A stretch of DNA of 64,000 bases from Spirochaetaceae bacterium UBA5556 (lineage in GTDB: Bacteria > Spirochaetota > Spirochaetia > Treponematales > Rectinemataceae), in NCBI GenBank assembly GCA_002425765.1, contig DIMW01000003.1, positions 84,840-148,839 on the forward strand. Reading direction: 5' to 3'. A model generated the notes under the pieces. It ran no database searches and was not told where the DNA came from. It worked only from the letters and a program-made list of their open reading frames with translations. Made by a program: the position numbers and the translations under genes. Position 1 is the stretch's first letter. Each line of letters opens with the position of its first letter. Below, in pieces: positions 1 through 8,860 of this stretch.

Positions 1-1710
1 CCAGACGATCAACTAGAGATCTATACGACGCGCCCCGATACTCTTTTTGGCGCGACCTACATGGTCTTGGCGCCGGAGCATCCCCTTGTGCCGCAGATCA
101 CCACCGCGAAACAGCGCGCGGCGGTGGAAGCCTACATCGAGGAAGCGGCCGCCAAGAGCGACCTCGAGCGCACCGATCTCGCCAAGGACAAGACGGGCGT
201 CTTCACGGGCGCCTACGCCATCAACCCCGTCAACGGCGCGCGCATACCTATATGGATCAGCGACTACGTCCTCATCTCCTACGGGACCGGCGCCATCATG
301 GCCGTCCCCGCCCACGACTCGCGCGACTGGGACTTCGCCAAGAAATTCAACCTGCCCATCATCCAGGTCGTCGCCGGACCCGACGAGACCGGCCCCTTCG
401 ATAGAGAACCGAAAGCCTGCACCGAAGCGGAGGGCGTCGCGGTGAATTCGGGCCAGTTCGACGGCCTCCCCACCGCCGAGTTCAAAGCGCGCATCTCCGA
501 ATGGCTCGAGGAGCGCGGCGCTGGCAAGACGGCCGTCAACTACAAGCTCCGCGACTGGCTCTTCAGCCGCCAGCGCTACTGGGGCGAACCCATTCCCGTC
601 GTCCACTGCGAGAAGTGCGGCATTGTGCCTCTCCCCGAGGAAAGCCTCCCCCTCACCCTTCCCGAGGTGAATTCTTATACCCCGACCGGCACGGGCGAAT
701 CCCCACTCGCGGCCATCCCCGAATGGGTCAACACCACCTGCCCCCACTGCGGCGGCCCCGCCAAGCGCGAAACCAACACCATGCCCCAGTGGGCCGGTTC
801 CTGCTGGTACTACCTGCGTTACCTCGACCCCAAGAACCCGGCGGCATTCGCCGACCGCTCCAAGATCGACTACTGGATGCCCGTCGATCTCTACGTGGGC
901 GGCGCCGAGCACGCGGTCCTGCACCTTCTGTACAGCCGCTTCTGGCACAAAGTGCTCTACGACCTCGGCCTTGTGAACACCGACGAGCCCTTCATGCGCC
1001 TCGTGAACCAGGGCATGATCCTGGGCGAGGACAATCAGAAGATGTCCAAGAGCCGCGGCAACGTCGTCAACCCCGACGACATCGTCGAAAAATATGGCGC
1101 CGACGCCATGCGCGTCTACGAAATGTTCATGGGCCCGCTCGAGGTCTCCAAGCCCTGGTCGACGGCCGGGCTTGTGGGCGTCTCCCGTTTTCTCGAGCGT
1201 GTCTGGGCGCTTTCCGAACGCCCCATTGCCGAAGGGCCTCTCAGCCCCGAGCTCGAGAAGCTCCTGCACAAGACCATCAAGAAGGTGACGAACGACACGG
1301 CGACCTTGAATTTCAACACGGCCATTTCGCAGATGATGATCTACTCGAACGAGCTGGCGAAGCTCGAAAGCATCCCGCTCGCGGCCTGGGAACCTTTTGC
1401 GCGCCTCATCGCCCCCTATGCGCCGCACCTCGGCGAGGAACTCTGGTCGAGACTGAGGCATGCCGACTCGGTGTCCAGAGCCGACTGGCCTCTCTACCGC
1501 GAAGAGCTCACCCATGACGAAGAGAAGGAAATCGTCGTGCAGATAAATGGCAAGGTACGCAGCAAGTTCTCCGCGCCCGCGGGCACTTCCAAAGAAACCC
1601 TCATCGAGATGGCGAAAACCGCGGAGAAAATAACCGAATGGCTGTCGGGAAAAGAGATAGTCAAATCGATCGCCGTGCAGGACAAGCTTGTCAGCTTTGT
1701 GGTGAGATAG
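1..1710 (+). CDS. leuS: Leucyl-tRNA synthetase, C-terminal part (5' end outside window)
   Basis: Charges tRNA-Leu with leucine in the cytoplasm. The frame is open from the first base, so the N-terminus with its HIGH motif lies upstream of the window. Visible in order are the end of the CP1 editing domain (TTRPDT threonine-rich motif near codon 10, then GAIMAVPAHDSRDWDF), two zinc-knuckle-like CxxC pairs (CEKCG and CPHCG), the catalytic-core stretch around WAGSCWYYLRYLDP, and KMSKS at bases 1039-1053. The anticodon-binding and C-terminal domains run to the TAG stop at 1708. The gene is GC-rich and uses C/G third positions almost throughout, typical of the host backbone. Identification is secure. 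Confidence 0.97.
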   Translation, partial: PDDQLEIYTTRPDTLFGATYMVLAPEHPLVPQITTAKQRAAVEAYIEEAAAKSDLERTDLAKDKTGVFTGAYAINPVNGARIPIWISDYVLISYGTGAIMAVPAHDSRDWDFAKKFNLPIIQVVAGPDETGPFDREPKACTEAEGVAVNSGQFDGLPTAEFKARISEWLEERGAGKTAVNYKLRDWLFSRQRYWGEPIPVVHCEKCGIVPLPEESLPLTLPEVNSYTPTGTGESPLAAIPEWVNTTCPHCGGPAKRETNTMPQWAGSCWYYLRYLDPKNPAAFADRSKIDYWMPVDLYVGGAEHAVLHLLYSRFWHKVLYDLGLVNTDEPFMRLVNQGMILGEDNQKMSKSRGNVVNPDDIVEKYGADAMRVYEMFMGPLEVSKPWSTAGLVGVSRFLERVWALSERPIAEGPLSPELEKLLHKTIKKVTNDTATLNFNTAISQMMIYSNELAKLESIPLAAWEPFARLIAPYAPHLGEELWSRLRHADSVSRADWPLYREELTHDEEKEIVVQINGKVRSKFSAPAGTSKETLIEMAKTAEKITEWLSGKEIVKSIAVQDKLVSFVVR

Positions 1711-1770
1711 CGGAAGAAAAACTATACCGACGACACTTCCGGATTTATAATGATAAGGAAGGTCTGTGTA

Positions 1771-3312
1771 ATGAAATTGAACTTCAATACAATCAGCATC
1801 ATCTGGATGGTGAGCGCGGTTGTTGTATTGTTCAATGCGTGGATCAGTTTCTCTCGCAGCAGAACAAGAGGTTCAAAGACATTTGCCCTGTTCAACGTCG
1901 CTATAGCCTGGTACGTTTTTTTCGCCGCGTTTGAGCTCATGAGCACCGACGTAGACCATGTTCTCTTCTTCACTCACCTGGAGTATATCGGGCTTGCCGC
2001 CATGCCGGCATTGATGCTTTCCTTTGCGTTTGAATTTCTCGATGTGGAATTCCAGTACAGAAGACCACTGATAGCCACGCTCGGCATTATTGGCCTTGCT
2101 GTCATGTTGCTCCAGTGGACGACCCTGCGCCATGGCCTTGTGTACATACGCCCTCATATCGAGCCCTACAGCGATCTGCAGGTCATCCACTTCGGGAAAG
2201 GCCCCGTATACATTCTCTGGACAGCAATTCTGGGCATGTCGGTTGCATCTGCCGCAACGCTCTTCATACGCGCGGTCGGCAAAGCCGATGGTCTTCTGAG
2301 AAAGCAGCTTTTGCTGGCCTCTGTCGGTTTCTGTCTTCCTCTTGTCGTGTTTGTGCTCTATGTCACATCCGTGTTTTCGGTCCCTTATGATGTCAATCCT
2401 TTTTCTTTTATCGTGGTGAGTGTCATGACAACCGTTGCTCTATTCGGAACCGGCATGTTCAACTTTGCTCCCGTCGCACGGGAGAGGGTTTTCATGTCGA
2501 TGGGAGAAAGCTGTGTCATTCTTGATGAAAACGGACGCATCGTGGACATGAATCCGCGCGCAAAGAAAATCCTGCCGATTTTGAATGCCGATGTCATCGG
2601 GAGATCTGTCAGCGATGTTTTTTCCATGTTCCCTTCGCTTGCGCGGGCGATTGTCCGGCAGGAAGAAAAAGCGGTTGACTTTGATGCTTCCTCAGTAGGC
2701 GGTCCCGCGCGACTCATGGCCAAAATATCATTGATAAAAGATGGGTCGAAGCAGAATTCCGGATATTTGATTGTTTTTGAAGATACGAGTGAACGGCATC
2801 AGATGATTGCGGAATTGGAAAGATACGCCACGATGGATGATTTGACGGGGTTGAACAACCGTCGTCATTTTTTTAAAGCGATACGTCCGGAGGTTGAAAA
2901 AAGCATACGGAATGGCATGGCAGTCGGGCTCATCATGATTGATGTCGATGATTTCAAGAACGTGAACGATGTCCATGGCCATGCGCTTGGAGATCAGGTG
3001 CTGCGTTCCTGCGCGCGCACCATGGCGGCCACCATAGGAACGCAGGATATCCTCTGCCGTTTTGGCGGGGATGAATTTCTCGTATTCATGCCTGATGCGG
3101 ATATCGAAAAAACGCAGAAAGAGGGGGAGCGGCTAAGATCGGCGATTGCTTCGATGCAGCCCCCATGGTGTCTTGAAAAACAAATACATATCAGCGTCGG
3201 CATTTCAGCCGCACCAATTTCCAGCTTTGACGAGATCGAGAGCTTGATAAGCAAGGCGGACAGTGCGCTGTATCGGGCGAAGCGCCACGGCGGTAATCAG
3301 GTAAGCCTCTAA
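1771..3312 (+). CDS. Membrane-bound GGDEF diguanylate cyclase with 7TM sensor and PAS domains
   Basis: Predicted to make cyclic di-GMP from two GTP in response to a membrane or small-molecule signal. I chose ATG 1771 because AAGGAAGG at 1756-1763 is well spaced; ATG 1750 has no comparable site. The 513-residue protein has about seven hydrophobic helices in residues 1-230 of the type found in 7TM sensor histidine kinases, then a PAS-like segment (about 245-350, with ILDENGRIVDMNP), then a GGDEF domain. The GGDEF signature is intact at residues 432-436 (bases 3064-3078). The usual inhibitory RxxD site five residues before it reads GTQD here, so product inhibition at that site is probably lost. 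It stands alone between leuS and its own terminator. Confidence 0.9.
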   Translation: MKLNFNTISIIWMVSAVVVLFNAWISFSRSRTRGSKTFALFNVAIAWYVFFAAFELMSTDVDHVLFFTHLEYIGLAAMPALMLSFAFEFLDVEFQYRRPLIATLGIIGLAVMLLQWTTLRHGLVYIRPHIEPYSDLQVIHFGKGPVYILWTAILGMSVASAATLFIRAVGKADGLLRKQLLLASVGFCLPLVVFVLYVTSVFSVPYDVNPFSFIVVSVMTTVALFGTGMFNFAPVARERVFMSMGESCVILDENGRIVDMNPRAKKILPILNADVIGRSVSDVFSMFPSLARAIVRQEEKAVDFDASSVGGPARLMAKISLIKDGSKQNSGYLIVFEDTSERHQMIAELERYATMDDLTGLNNRRHFFKAIRPEVEKSIRNGMAVGLIMIDVDDFKNVNDVHGHALGDQVLRSCARTMAATIGTQDILCRFGGDEFLVFMPDADIEKTQKEGERLRSAIASMQPPWCLEKQIHISVGISAAPISSFDEIESLISKADSALYRAKRHGGNQVSL

Positions 3313-3436
3313 TAGGCCTGTGGTTATAAGAAATGCTTGTCAACGGCTACATTCGGTACTAGAATATTTCACCGAATACCGCGCTAAAATTCTATGTCCC
3401 GACTTTCCCGGGAGCAGCGCGTCATTCAAGGAGGCT

Positions 3437-3475
3437 GGGATTGCCCGCGATTTTGGGCAATCCCATTTTCTTTTT
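3437..3475 (+). terminator. Rho-independent terminator of the diguanylate cyclase gene
   Basis: GGGATTGCCC at 3437-3446 pairs perfectly with GGGCAATCCC at 3455-3464 around an 8-nt loop. It is followed directly by the T-rich run ATTTTCTTTTT. The hairpin lies 125 nt downstream of the stop codon and no gene intervenes. Confidence 0.88.
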
Positions 3476-3480
3476 GCGCG

Positions 3481-3530
3481 GGGTGTCCTGCTGTGGGCTT
3501 GTAGTCTGCGGCGGCCCCCCGCCGACACCC
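3481..3530 (-). terminator. Possible hairpin at the end of the oad operon
   Basis: GGGTGTC at 3481-3487 and GACACCC at 3524-3530 are complementary and enclose a second GC-rich inverted repeat (GGCGG/CCGCC). The structure overlaps the stop codon of the last oad-cluster gene. There is no T run on the minus strand, so it may stabilise the 3' end rather than terminate transcription. Confidence 0.3.
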
Positions 3531-3676
3531 TATGCGCCGCGTCTCTTTTTGTCCGCGGCTCTGTTTTTCCACTTGATCGATTTTACCATCAGCGCGATGA
3601 CCGCTGCGGTGAACATGGAGATGACGGCCGCGATTCCATAGGTGAGCAGCGCAATGCCCAGTCCTGATCGATTCAT
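3530..3676 (-). CDS. Small OadG-like membrane subunit (48 aa)
   Basis: A 48-residue protein made of a short polar N-terminus, one long hydrophobic helix (about residues 6-32, containing GIALLTYGIAAVISMF) and a very basic tail ending KKRRGA. The spacing GIALLTYG...VISMF resembles the N-terminal helix of OadG, the gamma subunit that anchors the decarboxylase to the OadB sodium pump. Family members are normally around 80 residues or more, so this is a minimal version. ATG 3676 follows GGCAGGAA on the minus strand, 25 nt after the oadA stop, so it is the last gene of the operon. The role is inferred from position and helix pattern. Confidence 0.55.
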   Translation of the reverse strand: MNRSGLGIALLTYGIAAVISMFTAAVIALMVKSIKWKNRAADKKRRGA

Positions 3677-3701
3677 TTCCTGCCTTCTTTTGCTGACCCG
3701 G

Positions 3702-5834
3702 TCATTGGCGCACGATGGCGAGCATCTGGCCTGATTCGACTTGGTCTCCCTGCTTGACGGCCAGCCGTTCCACCACACCGGCAACAATACTGTTCACAGG
3801 CCTTTCCATCTTCATCGATTCCATAACGAGCAGGGATTCTCCCGCGGCAATGGATTCGCCAGGCTCCTTGTAGATACGCAGCACGAGACCCGTAATCGGC
3901 GAGAGAATCTGAGTGAGTGCCCCCGCTTCGGTGTCCGATACCTTTTGTTCGGCAGTCAGGGCTTCGGCGGCGCGCGCGACAGTGTCGACCGTCCCGTGCG
4001 CGATGGTGTTGACGCGGTAGAGGGCCGTCCCGGTTTCGAGCATATCGCCCTGCATGATGAACACCGATTGGATAATGCCGGAATAAGGTGAATTTAAAGG
4101 GGTTTCGATGTTCATTGAATCAACAATGAGCACTGTTTCACCGACCGCGACCTTGTCGCCGGCTTTTTTCTGGACTTTGACTACTCTGCCTGAGAGAGGG
4201 GATTCGACAAAATGTATCTCGCTGACGGCAGGAAGCTCGGTGGTCTTTGGCAAGGTCGCCGTTTTTGCCACCGCTTCCGCGTCGATGCCTTCCTTGACCT
4301 GGAAGATATAGGCAGTGCCGTTGACGATCACCATGTTTTTATCGAATTTCACCGCGTAGGCTTTGTTGCCAAGCGTGACGGTGAGCGAATCCACAGGCGG
4401 CGGGGCGGCGCCGGCCTCCGGCGAAGACATGGTATTCGATATTTTGCGCACGTGAGACTCAGCTTTTCCCTTGAGGTAAAGCATGCCCTTGTCGAGACAG
4501 GTGGCGGCGATAAACAGGTTTTCGTCTGACTTGTCGATACCTGCGGTTTCAAGCATGGCTGCCGCCGCGCCAAGACCTTTTTTGGGGTTGCGGTCGTTCA
4601 GGGAGAGTGGGCTTTCGGTCGTGGGCGCAAGCCCCAGCTGTTGTTCCGCGATGTGCCGCACTTCCGGATCGGGAGGAAGAGGCGTTTTCCCGAAATATCC
4701 GAGCACCATTTTCCCGTAGCCTTCGGAAATGCGCTTCCATGGTCCATAGACAACATTGTTGTATGCCTGCTGAAAATAAAACTGGCTCACCGGGGTTACC
4801 GCCGTACCGAAGCCTCCCTTCGCTACTACCTCGCCCATCGCAGTGACTACTTCGGAGTATTTATCCAGCATGTTGTTGTCGCGGAGCATTTGAGTATTGG
4901 CGGTAAGGGCGCCACCCGGCATGGGGAAGAAGGGGATGAGCGGTTCGACCCGCGTCGCTTCCGGCGGAAGCATATAGTCCGCCAGGGCCTCTTTCAGCAT
5001 TTCCTCCAGCACGACGATCTTGTGGATGTCGATGTCCAGAGTATAGTCGGATCCTCGCAGCGCGTGCCAGAGTGTTATGATGTCCGGTTGGCAAGTTCCG
5101 CCGGAAAGCGGCGCCATGGAGAGGTCAACCTGATCGGCACCCGCCTCGATGGCGCTCGTGTAGCACAGCGTACCCGTCCCCGCCGTCTCGTGTGTATGAA
5201 ACACGATTCTGGCGTCCTGTCCCAAAAGTTTGCGGGCGGCCTTTATTGTCTCGTACACCAGGCGGGGCCGCGCCGTGCCGGTCGCGTCCTTGAAGCAGAG
5301 CGAGTGGTAAGGGATATCGGCGTCGAGCACCTGTCTGAGCACGCCAAGATAGAATTCAGAGGTGTGCGTGGCGGGCGAGCCAGGGGGCAGGTCCATCATC
5401 GTAATGGCGATTTCGTGCCTGAGCCCTGCCTCCACGATGCATTTGCCGCTGAAGATGAGGTTCTGTATGTCGTTCAGCGCGTCGAAATTCCTGACGGTCG
5501 TGACGCCGTGACGTTTGAAAAGTTGCGCATGGAGTCTGATGACATCCGAACTCTGGCTGTCCAGGCCTACGACGTTGATGCCTCGAGCGAGTGTCTGGAG
5601 CGTAGCCTCCGGCCCTGCCGCCCTCCGGAATTGATCCATGACATCGAATGCGTTTTCACTGCAATAGAAAAAGGACGACTGGAAGAGCGCTCCCCCTCCG
5701 GATTCAAAATGGGTGATACCGGCTTCTGCGCAGGCTTTGACTATCGGGAGATAATCTTTTGAAAAGACACGCGCGCCATAGACAGATTGAAGGCCATCCC
5801 TGAAGGCGGTCAGCATAAAATCTATCTTCTTCAT
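3702..5834 (-). CDS. oadA: Oxaloacetate decarboxylase alpha / pyruvate carboxylase subunit B-like, with two biotinyl domains
   Basis: Carboxyltransferase subunit of a biotin-dependent sodium-pumping decarboxylase, probably acting on oxaloacetate. ATG 5834 is preceded by AAGGAAG at good spacing; an in-frame upstream extension lacks family similarity. In the 710-residue protein the HMGL-like TIM barrel occupies about residues 1-300, with D13 (in RDG), K182 (FKDATG) and the metal-binding H213-x-H215. The conserved carboxyltransferase region runs to about 440. Two biotinyl/lipoyl-type domains follow. The last has a normal ESMKME site with K675. The preceding one reads DSMNIE, with N575 (codon 4110-4112) in place of the lysine, so it cannot be biotinylated. 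The N-terminal MLTAFRDGLQS differs from the usual DTTLRDG start and resembles treponeme homologues. Acetyl-CoA carboxylase-like roles are unlikely given oadB next door. Confidence 0.88.
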   Translation of the reverse strand: MKKIDFMLTAFRDGLQSVYGARVFSKDYLPIVKACAEAGITHFESGGGALFQSSFFYCSENAFDVMDQFRRAAGPEATLQTLARGINVVGLDSQSSDVIRLHAQLFKRHGVTTVRNFDALNDIQNLIFSGKCIVEAGLRHEIAITMMDLPPGSPATHTSEFYLGVLRQVLDADIPYHSLCFKDATGTARPRLVYETIKAARKLLGQDARIVFHTHETAGTGTLCYTSAIEAGADQVDLSMAPLSGGTCQPDIITLWHALRGSDYTLDIDIHKIVVLEEMLKEALADYMLPPEATRVEPLIPFFPMPGGALTANTQMLRDNNMLDKYSEVVTAMGEVVAKGGFGTAVTPVSQFYFQQAYNNVVYGPWKRISEGYGKMVLGYFGKTPLPPDPEVRHIAEQQLGLAPTTESPLSLNDRNPKKGLGAAAAMLETAGIDKSDENLFIAATCLDKGMLYLKGKAESHVRKISNTMSSPEAGAAPPPVDSLTVTLGNKAYAVKFDKNMVIVNGTAYIFQVKEGIDAEAVAKTATLPKTTELPAVSEIHFVESPLSGRVVKVQKKAGDKVAVGETVLIVDSMNIETPLNSPYSGIIQSVFIMQGDMLETGTALYRVNTIAHGTVDTVARAAEALTAEQKVSDTEAGALTQILSPITGLVLRIYKEPGESIAAGESLLVMESMKMERPVNSIVAGVVERLAVKQGDQVESGQMLAIVRQ

Positions 5835-5874
5835 ATGCACTTCCTTTTTATCAGCGGTGGATGGATATTCATAC

Positions 5875-6150
5875 TCAGGATTTTTTGGGTTTTGATTCAG
5901 TCTGGCGGATTGTCCGCTCTGATACTGCGATGACTGCGGCAATGTCCTGGAGTGTGTCCTCGGCCGGAGGTGTCTCCGCAGAGAGACTTTCGGCGCTCAT
6001 TTTTTGGACAGGGACATTCGGCCCTGCGCGAGTGTCCTTCTGTGCGGATAGTACATCGAGTATTCCTTTCAGAGTCCAGGAAATACGGACAAGAACGAAA
6101 AGCGCCCCGGCGAGTATCGCGGCGATCAGAATTTGAACTTCAATCATCAC
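5875..6150 (-). CDS. OadG-like small membrane protein
   Basis: A 91-residue protein with one N-terminal membrane helix (about residues 5-30, ILIAAILAGALFVLVRISW) and a cytoplasmic tail rich in Ser, Ala, Pro and Glu. It sits between oadB and oadA, exactly where the gamma subunit of sodium-pumping decarboxylases is usually encoded. Two adjacent ATGs (6150 and 6147) are possible starts; the GGGGG upstream favours either. Its sequence similarity to OadG is weak, so the assignment rests on size, topology and place. Together with the 48-aa protein downstream of oadA the operon would have two gamma-like anchors. Confidence 0.55.
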   Translation of the reverse strand: MMIEVQILIAAILAGALFVLVRISWTLKGILDVLSAQKDTRAGPNVPVQKMSAESLSAETPPAEDTLQDIAAVIAVSERTIRQTESKPKKS

Positions 6151-6159
6151 AGACCCCCG

Positions 6160-7401
6160 TCATTGCAACAGAGTCACATAGATGGCCGCGATGATCGCAG
6201 TCGTGATCACCCCGGAGATATTCGCCCCGAGCGCATACTGCATGATCATCGCCTGAGGATTGACTTTGGAGACACTTTTCTGCGCGACCTTTGCCGTGCT
6301 TGGAACGCAGGATACACCCGCGATGCCGATGACCGGGTTGAATGCCCCATTCTTGAAGAAATAAAGAATGTAGCCGCCGATGAGTCCTCCTATGCCGGAA
6401 AGAAGCAGTGCGAGCATGCCCAGCAGCAAAAGCGGAAGCACCTTGGGGTCGAAAATGACACTCGCCTCGCACAGAATGCCCAGCATCAGCCCAAGGAAAA
6501 GCGTGGCGGTGTACAGAATGGTGTTCGACACCAGGTCCTGGAATGCCTTGATGCCGGATTCCCGAATCGCGATGCCCAGGAACAGCGAGAAAAAGAGTGG
6601 AGCCGCCACGGGGAACAGAAGTGAAAGGATGGTATTGATGATCACCGCGAACATCAGTTTCTGGAAGGAAGAGATGTTGGTGTCGTAGTTCTGCTGAGGC
6701 ATCGCGATGCCCCGTATGCTTTTGGGCACCATCAGTTTTATGAGATAGGGATAGCCACCGTAGGTAAGGCCGAGGTACAGATATGCGACGACCGCGATCG
6801 GAACGAACAGTTCCGGGGCAAGCTTGAGGCTGGTGAAGAGCACCATGGGCCCGTCCGCGCCACCGATCATCGCGATGGCCGCCGCCTGCTTTGCCGTAAA
6901 GCCGAAGAGCTGGGCGATCGGAAGAACGAGGATTGTCCCCAGTTCGGCACAGAGTGCCAGAAACATGCTGATAAAGGGGTGAATCATCACAAATCCCACG
7001 TCCAGAAGGCTTCCGATTCCCATAAAGACGAGGCAGGCGATCAGACCGTTCGAGAACATGAAGGAGTAGATAGGCTGAAGGAAATCGATCTGGAGGATGC
7101 TCATGAGGTCCGCCGCGTTGCGTATGGCGTCCGGCGTCGCGCCCGCCGAGGATTCGACAAAGAGCGTCCCAAGCCCGCCATGCAGTCCTAAAGGGTCGAA
7201 GAACATCACCGCCGCGTTGATGGTGCTCATACCCAGGCCCATAGGAATCATGAGCAAGGGCTCCAGCGTACCTTTCTTGCCGAGATACACTAGAAAAATG
7301 CCCAGGAAAATAAGGCCGATTCGGGCAACGGCCATTCCGGGATTGACGGCAAAAAGCGTGCTTACACCCTGGAATAAATCCAGTATGGAGTGGAACGACA
7401 T
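6160..7401 (-). CDS. oadB: Sodium-pumping oxaloacetate decarboxylase beta subunit
   Basis: Integral membrane subunit that decarboxylates carboxybiotin and uses the energy to export sodium ions. The 413-residue protein is almost entirely hydrophobic helices. It carries the diagnostic GGADGP motif with the coupling aspartate D183, plus the repeated glycine-rich loop segments of the family (GLGMSTINAA, GIAGVSCVPSTAKVAQ). ATG 7401 follows a GAGG site; ATG-like codons further upstream lack one. It is the first gene of a minus-strand operon that continues into the small OadG-like gene 10 nt later. The substrate could also be methylmalonyl-CoA or glutaconyl-CoA, since the beta subunits are similar, but the adjacent OadA argues for oxaloacetate. 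Confidence 0.93.
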   Translation of the reverse strand: MSFHSILDLFQGVSTLFAVNPGMAVARIGLIFLGIFLVYLGKKGTLEPLLMIPMGLGMSTINAAVMFFDPLGLHGGLGTLFVESSAGATPDAIRNAADLMSILQIDFLQPIYSFMFSNGLIACLVFMGIGSLLDVGFVMIHPFISMFLALCAELGTILVLPIAQLFGFTAKQAAAIAMIGGADGPMVLFTSLKLAPELFVPIAVVAYLYLGLTYGGYPYLIKLMVPKSIRGIAMPQQNYDTNISSFQKLMFAVIINTILSLLFPVAAPLFFSLFLGIAIRESGIKAFQDLVSNTILYTATLFLGLMLGILCEASVIFDPKVLPLLLLGMLALLLSGIGGLIGGYILYFFKNGAFNPVIGIAGVSCVPSTAKVAQKSVSKVNPQAMIMQYALGANISGVITTAIIAAIYVTLLQ

Positions 7402-7413
7402 AGCGACCTCAAG

Positions 7414-7448
7414 AATAACCGCTGTCGGATGCACATGTACCGGTTATT
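7414..7448 (-). repeat. Inverted repeat in the oadB leader
   Basis: AATAACCG at 7414-7421 and CGGTTATT at 7441-7448 are perfect complements separated by 19 nt. They lie just upstream of the oadB ribosome-binding site. The structure could affect translation or serve as an operator. Nothing else is recognisable in the 127-bp gap between oadB and the Gx transporter gene. Confidence 0.35.
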
Positions 7449-7528
7449 TAAGAAATTATAGAATAGAAGCATATTTTGGGGAAGCGGGGGCTGAAAAAAC
7501 ATGGCAAAATTGAGCTGAGGGGATGGAA

Positions 7529-8860
7529 TCAGACTCCAACCATTTTCACCGCGATCGGTATGCACATGGCGACCGTAACGATAATGAGAGCGAAGAGTAT
7601 GGATTTACGGGTGCGAGATTGTTTTGAAGCAGAAATTGTGCTGACTTTTTGGGTAGCAGGGATATCCGCGAGCCGCACGCTCAACCATACTTTCTGAAGG
7701 AGAATATCGATGTCGCGCACCGCTGTCTTCGCGTGCACTGTGCCGCGATACTCGATGATCCGGTCGTAATACTGGAACGCCTGCGCGATGACAGTGCCGA
7801 ACCTCCCGGGGAAATGCAGGCCTGGCATGATGGCCGCTTTGGAAAGATACATGAGCCCCTCGAAGGTAAGCGCCTTGGAGAGTCCGTCAGTGAGCGCGAA
7901 TTCGGTGATGGCAAGAGGACCAAGCTTGAAGAGCACACGCCCCGAGGGTATGAGCAGGTTTGCCGCGATTATCCCCGCCATCACGACCAAGGTCGAGACC
8001 AGTGAAAACCGCTTGCCCGCGACCCAGGTCCAGAGAATGAACAGAGGGAGATAGAGCGTTTTTACAAAGAGCCCCTGCTGCAACAGAAACAACACTGCGA
8101 TAGCGACACCCAGAATAGCCGCCACCCATGGCTCTATCAGGGCTTCATAGCGCTGGCGCCTGGCGAATCGGCCCGCGTTTTTTTCAGCCCGCGGGCGCCG
8201 GGCTTTTTTTGCGCCTTGCGGAGCGGCTTCAGCAGACCCGCCTGTCTGCTCCGAATCCGCTGCGTCCGCGCCGCTCTTCTCTTCGGTATTCAGGATGTCC
8301 GACTCGCCCATCGCGCACGAATACCAGTTCGAGTGCTCGACGAAGTATTCCGCGAAAAAGCCCATCAGCGTGCCGGTGATGAGCCCTGTGAGCAAGAAGA
8401 GCGGCGCGATCAGCCACGCCACTTCGCCGAAGATGACAAAGCGCGCGATCAGCATCTGCGTTGCATTTGAAGTCACGGCGCCCGCGATCGAAACCCCGAT
8501 GAGCGATATTGAACTCCTGCCCGCGCGCCGGACCCCGCGCATCACAAGCGCCGCGATCATCGTCCCCGCCAGGCTGAACAGCGCCACATACGAAAAGAGC
8601 GTGCCCGACACGATGCTCATGCCGACCACTTTCGCCGCGGCCAGCACAAGAAACCACTTGAATGGCAGAATGTCCACGGCCAGCAGTATCGGCAGATTCG
8701 CGATGCCGAGCCGCATGAAGGGCAGAGGCTTCGGCAGCATATACTCGATGGCGGACAAAAAGAAACAGAATGCCGCCAGCAGCGCCGTCACATCCGCCCG
8801 ATTCGCGAAGCGTGAACGCACGTTCCCGCACGAAAGAGAAGAACTAGAAGGCACCTGCAT
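7529..8860 (-). CDS. Gx transporter family (HepT/heptaprenyl diphosphate synthase component I-like) membrane protein
   Basis: A 443-residue membrane protein. The first half (residues about 15-185) matches the Gx transporter/heptaprenyl diphosphate synthase component I family, with the characteristic segment PLPFMRLGIANLPILLAVDIL. That family sits beside NusG-II and ApbE-like flavinylation proteins in many anaerobes. A charged linker rich in Ala, Glu, Lys and Arg (about 190-235) joins a second hydrophobic half that resembles CbiQ/EcfT-like membrane proteins (WVAGKRFSLVSTLVV) and ends in one more helix. Start ATG 8860 follows GGAGGTG and overlaps the end of the NusG-II gene by 17 nt, so the two are coupled. 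The fused second half is unusual for the family, and I cannot name the substrate. Confidence 0.75.
   Translation of the reverse strand: MQVPSSSSLSCGNVRSRFANRADVTALLAAFCFFLSAIEYMLPKPLPFMRLGIANLPILLAVDILPFKWFLVLAAAKVVGMSIVSGTLFSYVALFSLAGTMIAALVMRGVRRAGRSSISLIGVSIAGAVTSNATQMLIARFVIFGEVAWLIAPLFLLTGLITGTLMGFFAEYFVEHSNWYSCAMGESDILNTEEKSGADAADSEQTGGSAEAAPQGAKKARRPRAEKNAGRFARRQRYEALIEPWVAAILGVAIAVLFLLQQGLFVKTLYLPLFILWTWVAGKRFSLVSTLVVMAGIIAANLLIPSGRVLFKLGPLAITEFALTDGLSKALTFEGLMYLSKAAIMPGLHFPGRFGTVIAQAFQYYDRIIEYRGTVHAKTAVRDIDILLQKVWLSVRLADIPATQKVSTISASKQSRTRKSILFALIIVTVAMCIPIAVKMVGV

Noticed and set aside
13..1515. 500-codon open frame on the minus strand
   Set aside because: It lies antisense to leuS and is produced by strong G/C third-position bias. 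Its product is Gly/Val/Asp/Arg-rich without any domain.
4641..5762. 373-codon plus-strand frame opposite oadA
   Set aside because: Antisense shadow of a conserved enzyme; no recognisable motif or ribosome-binding site.
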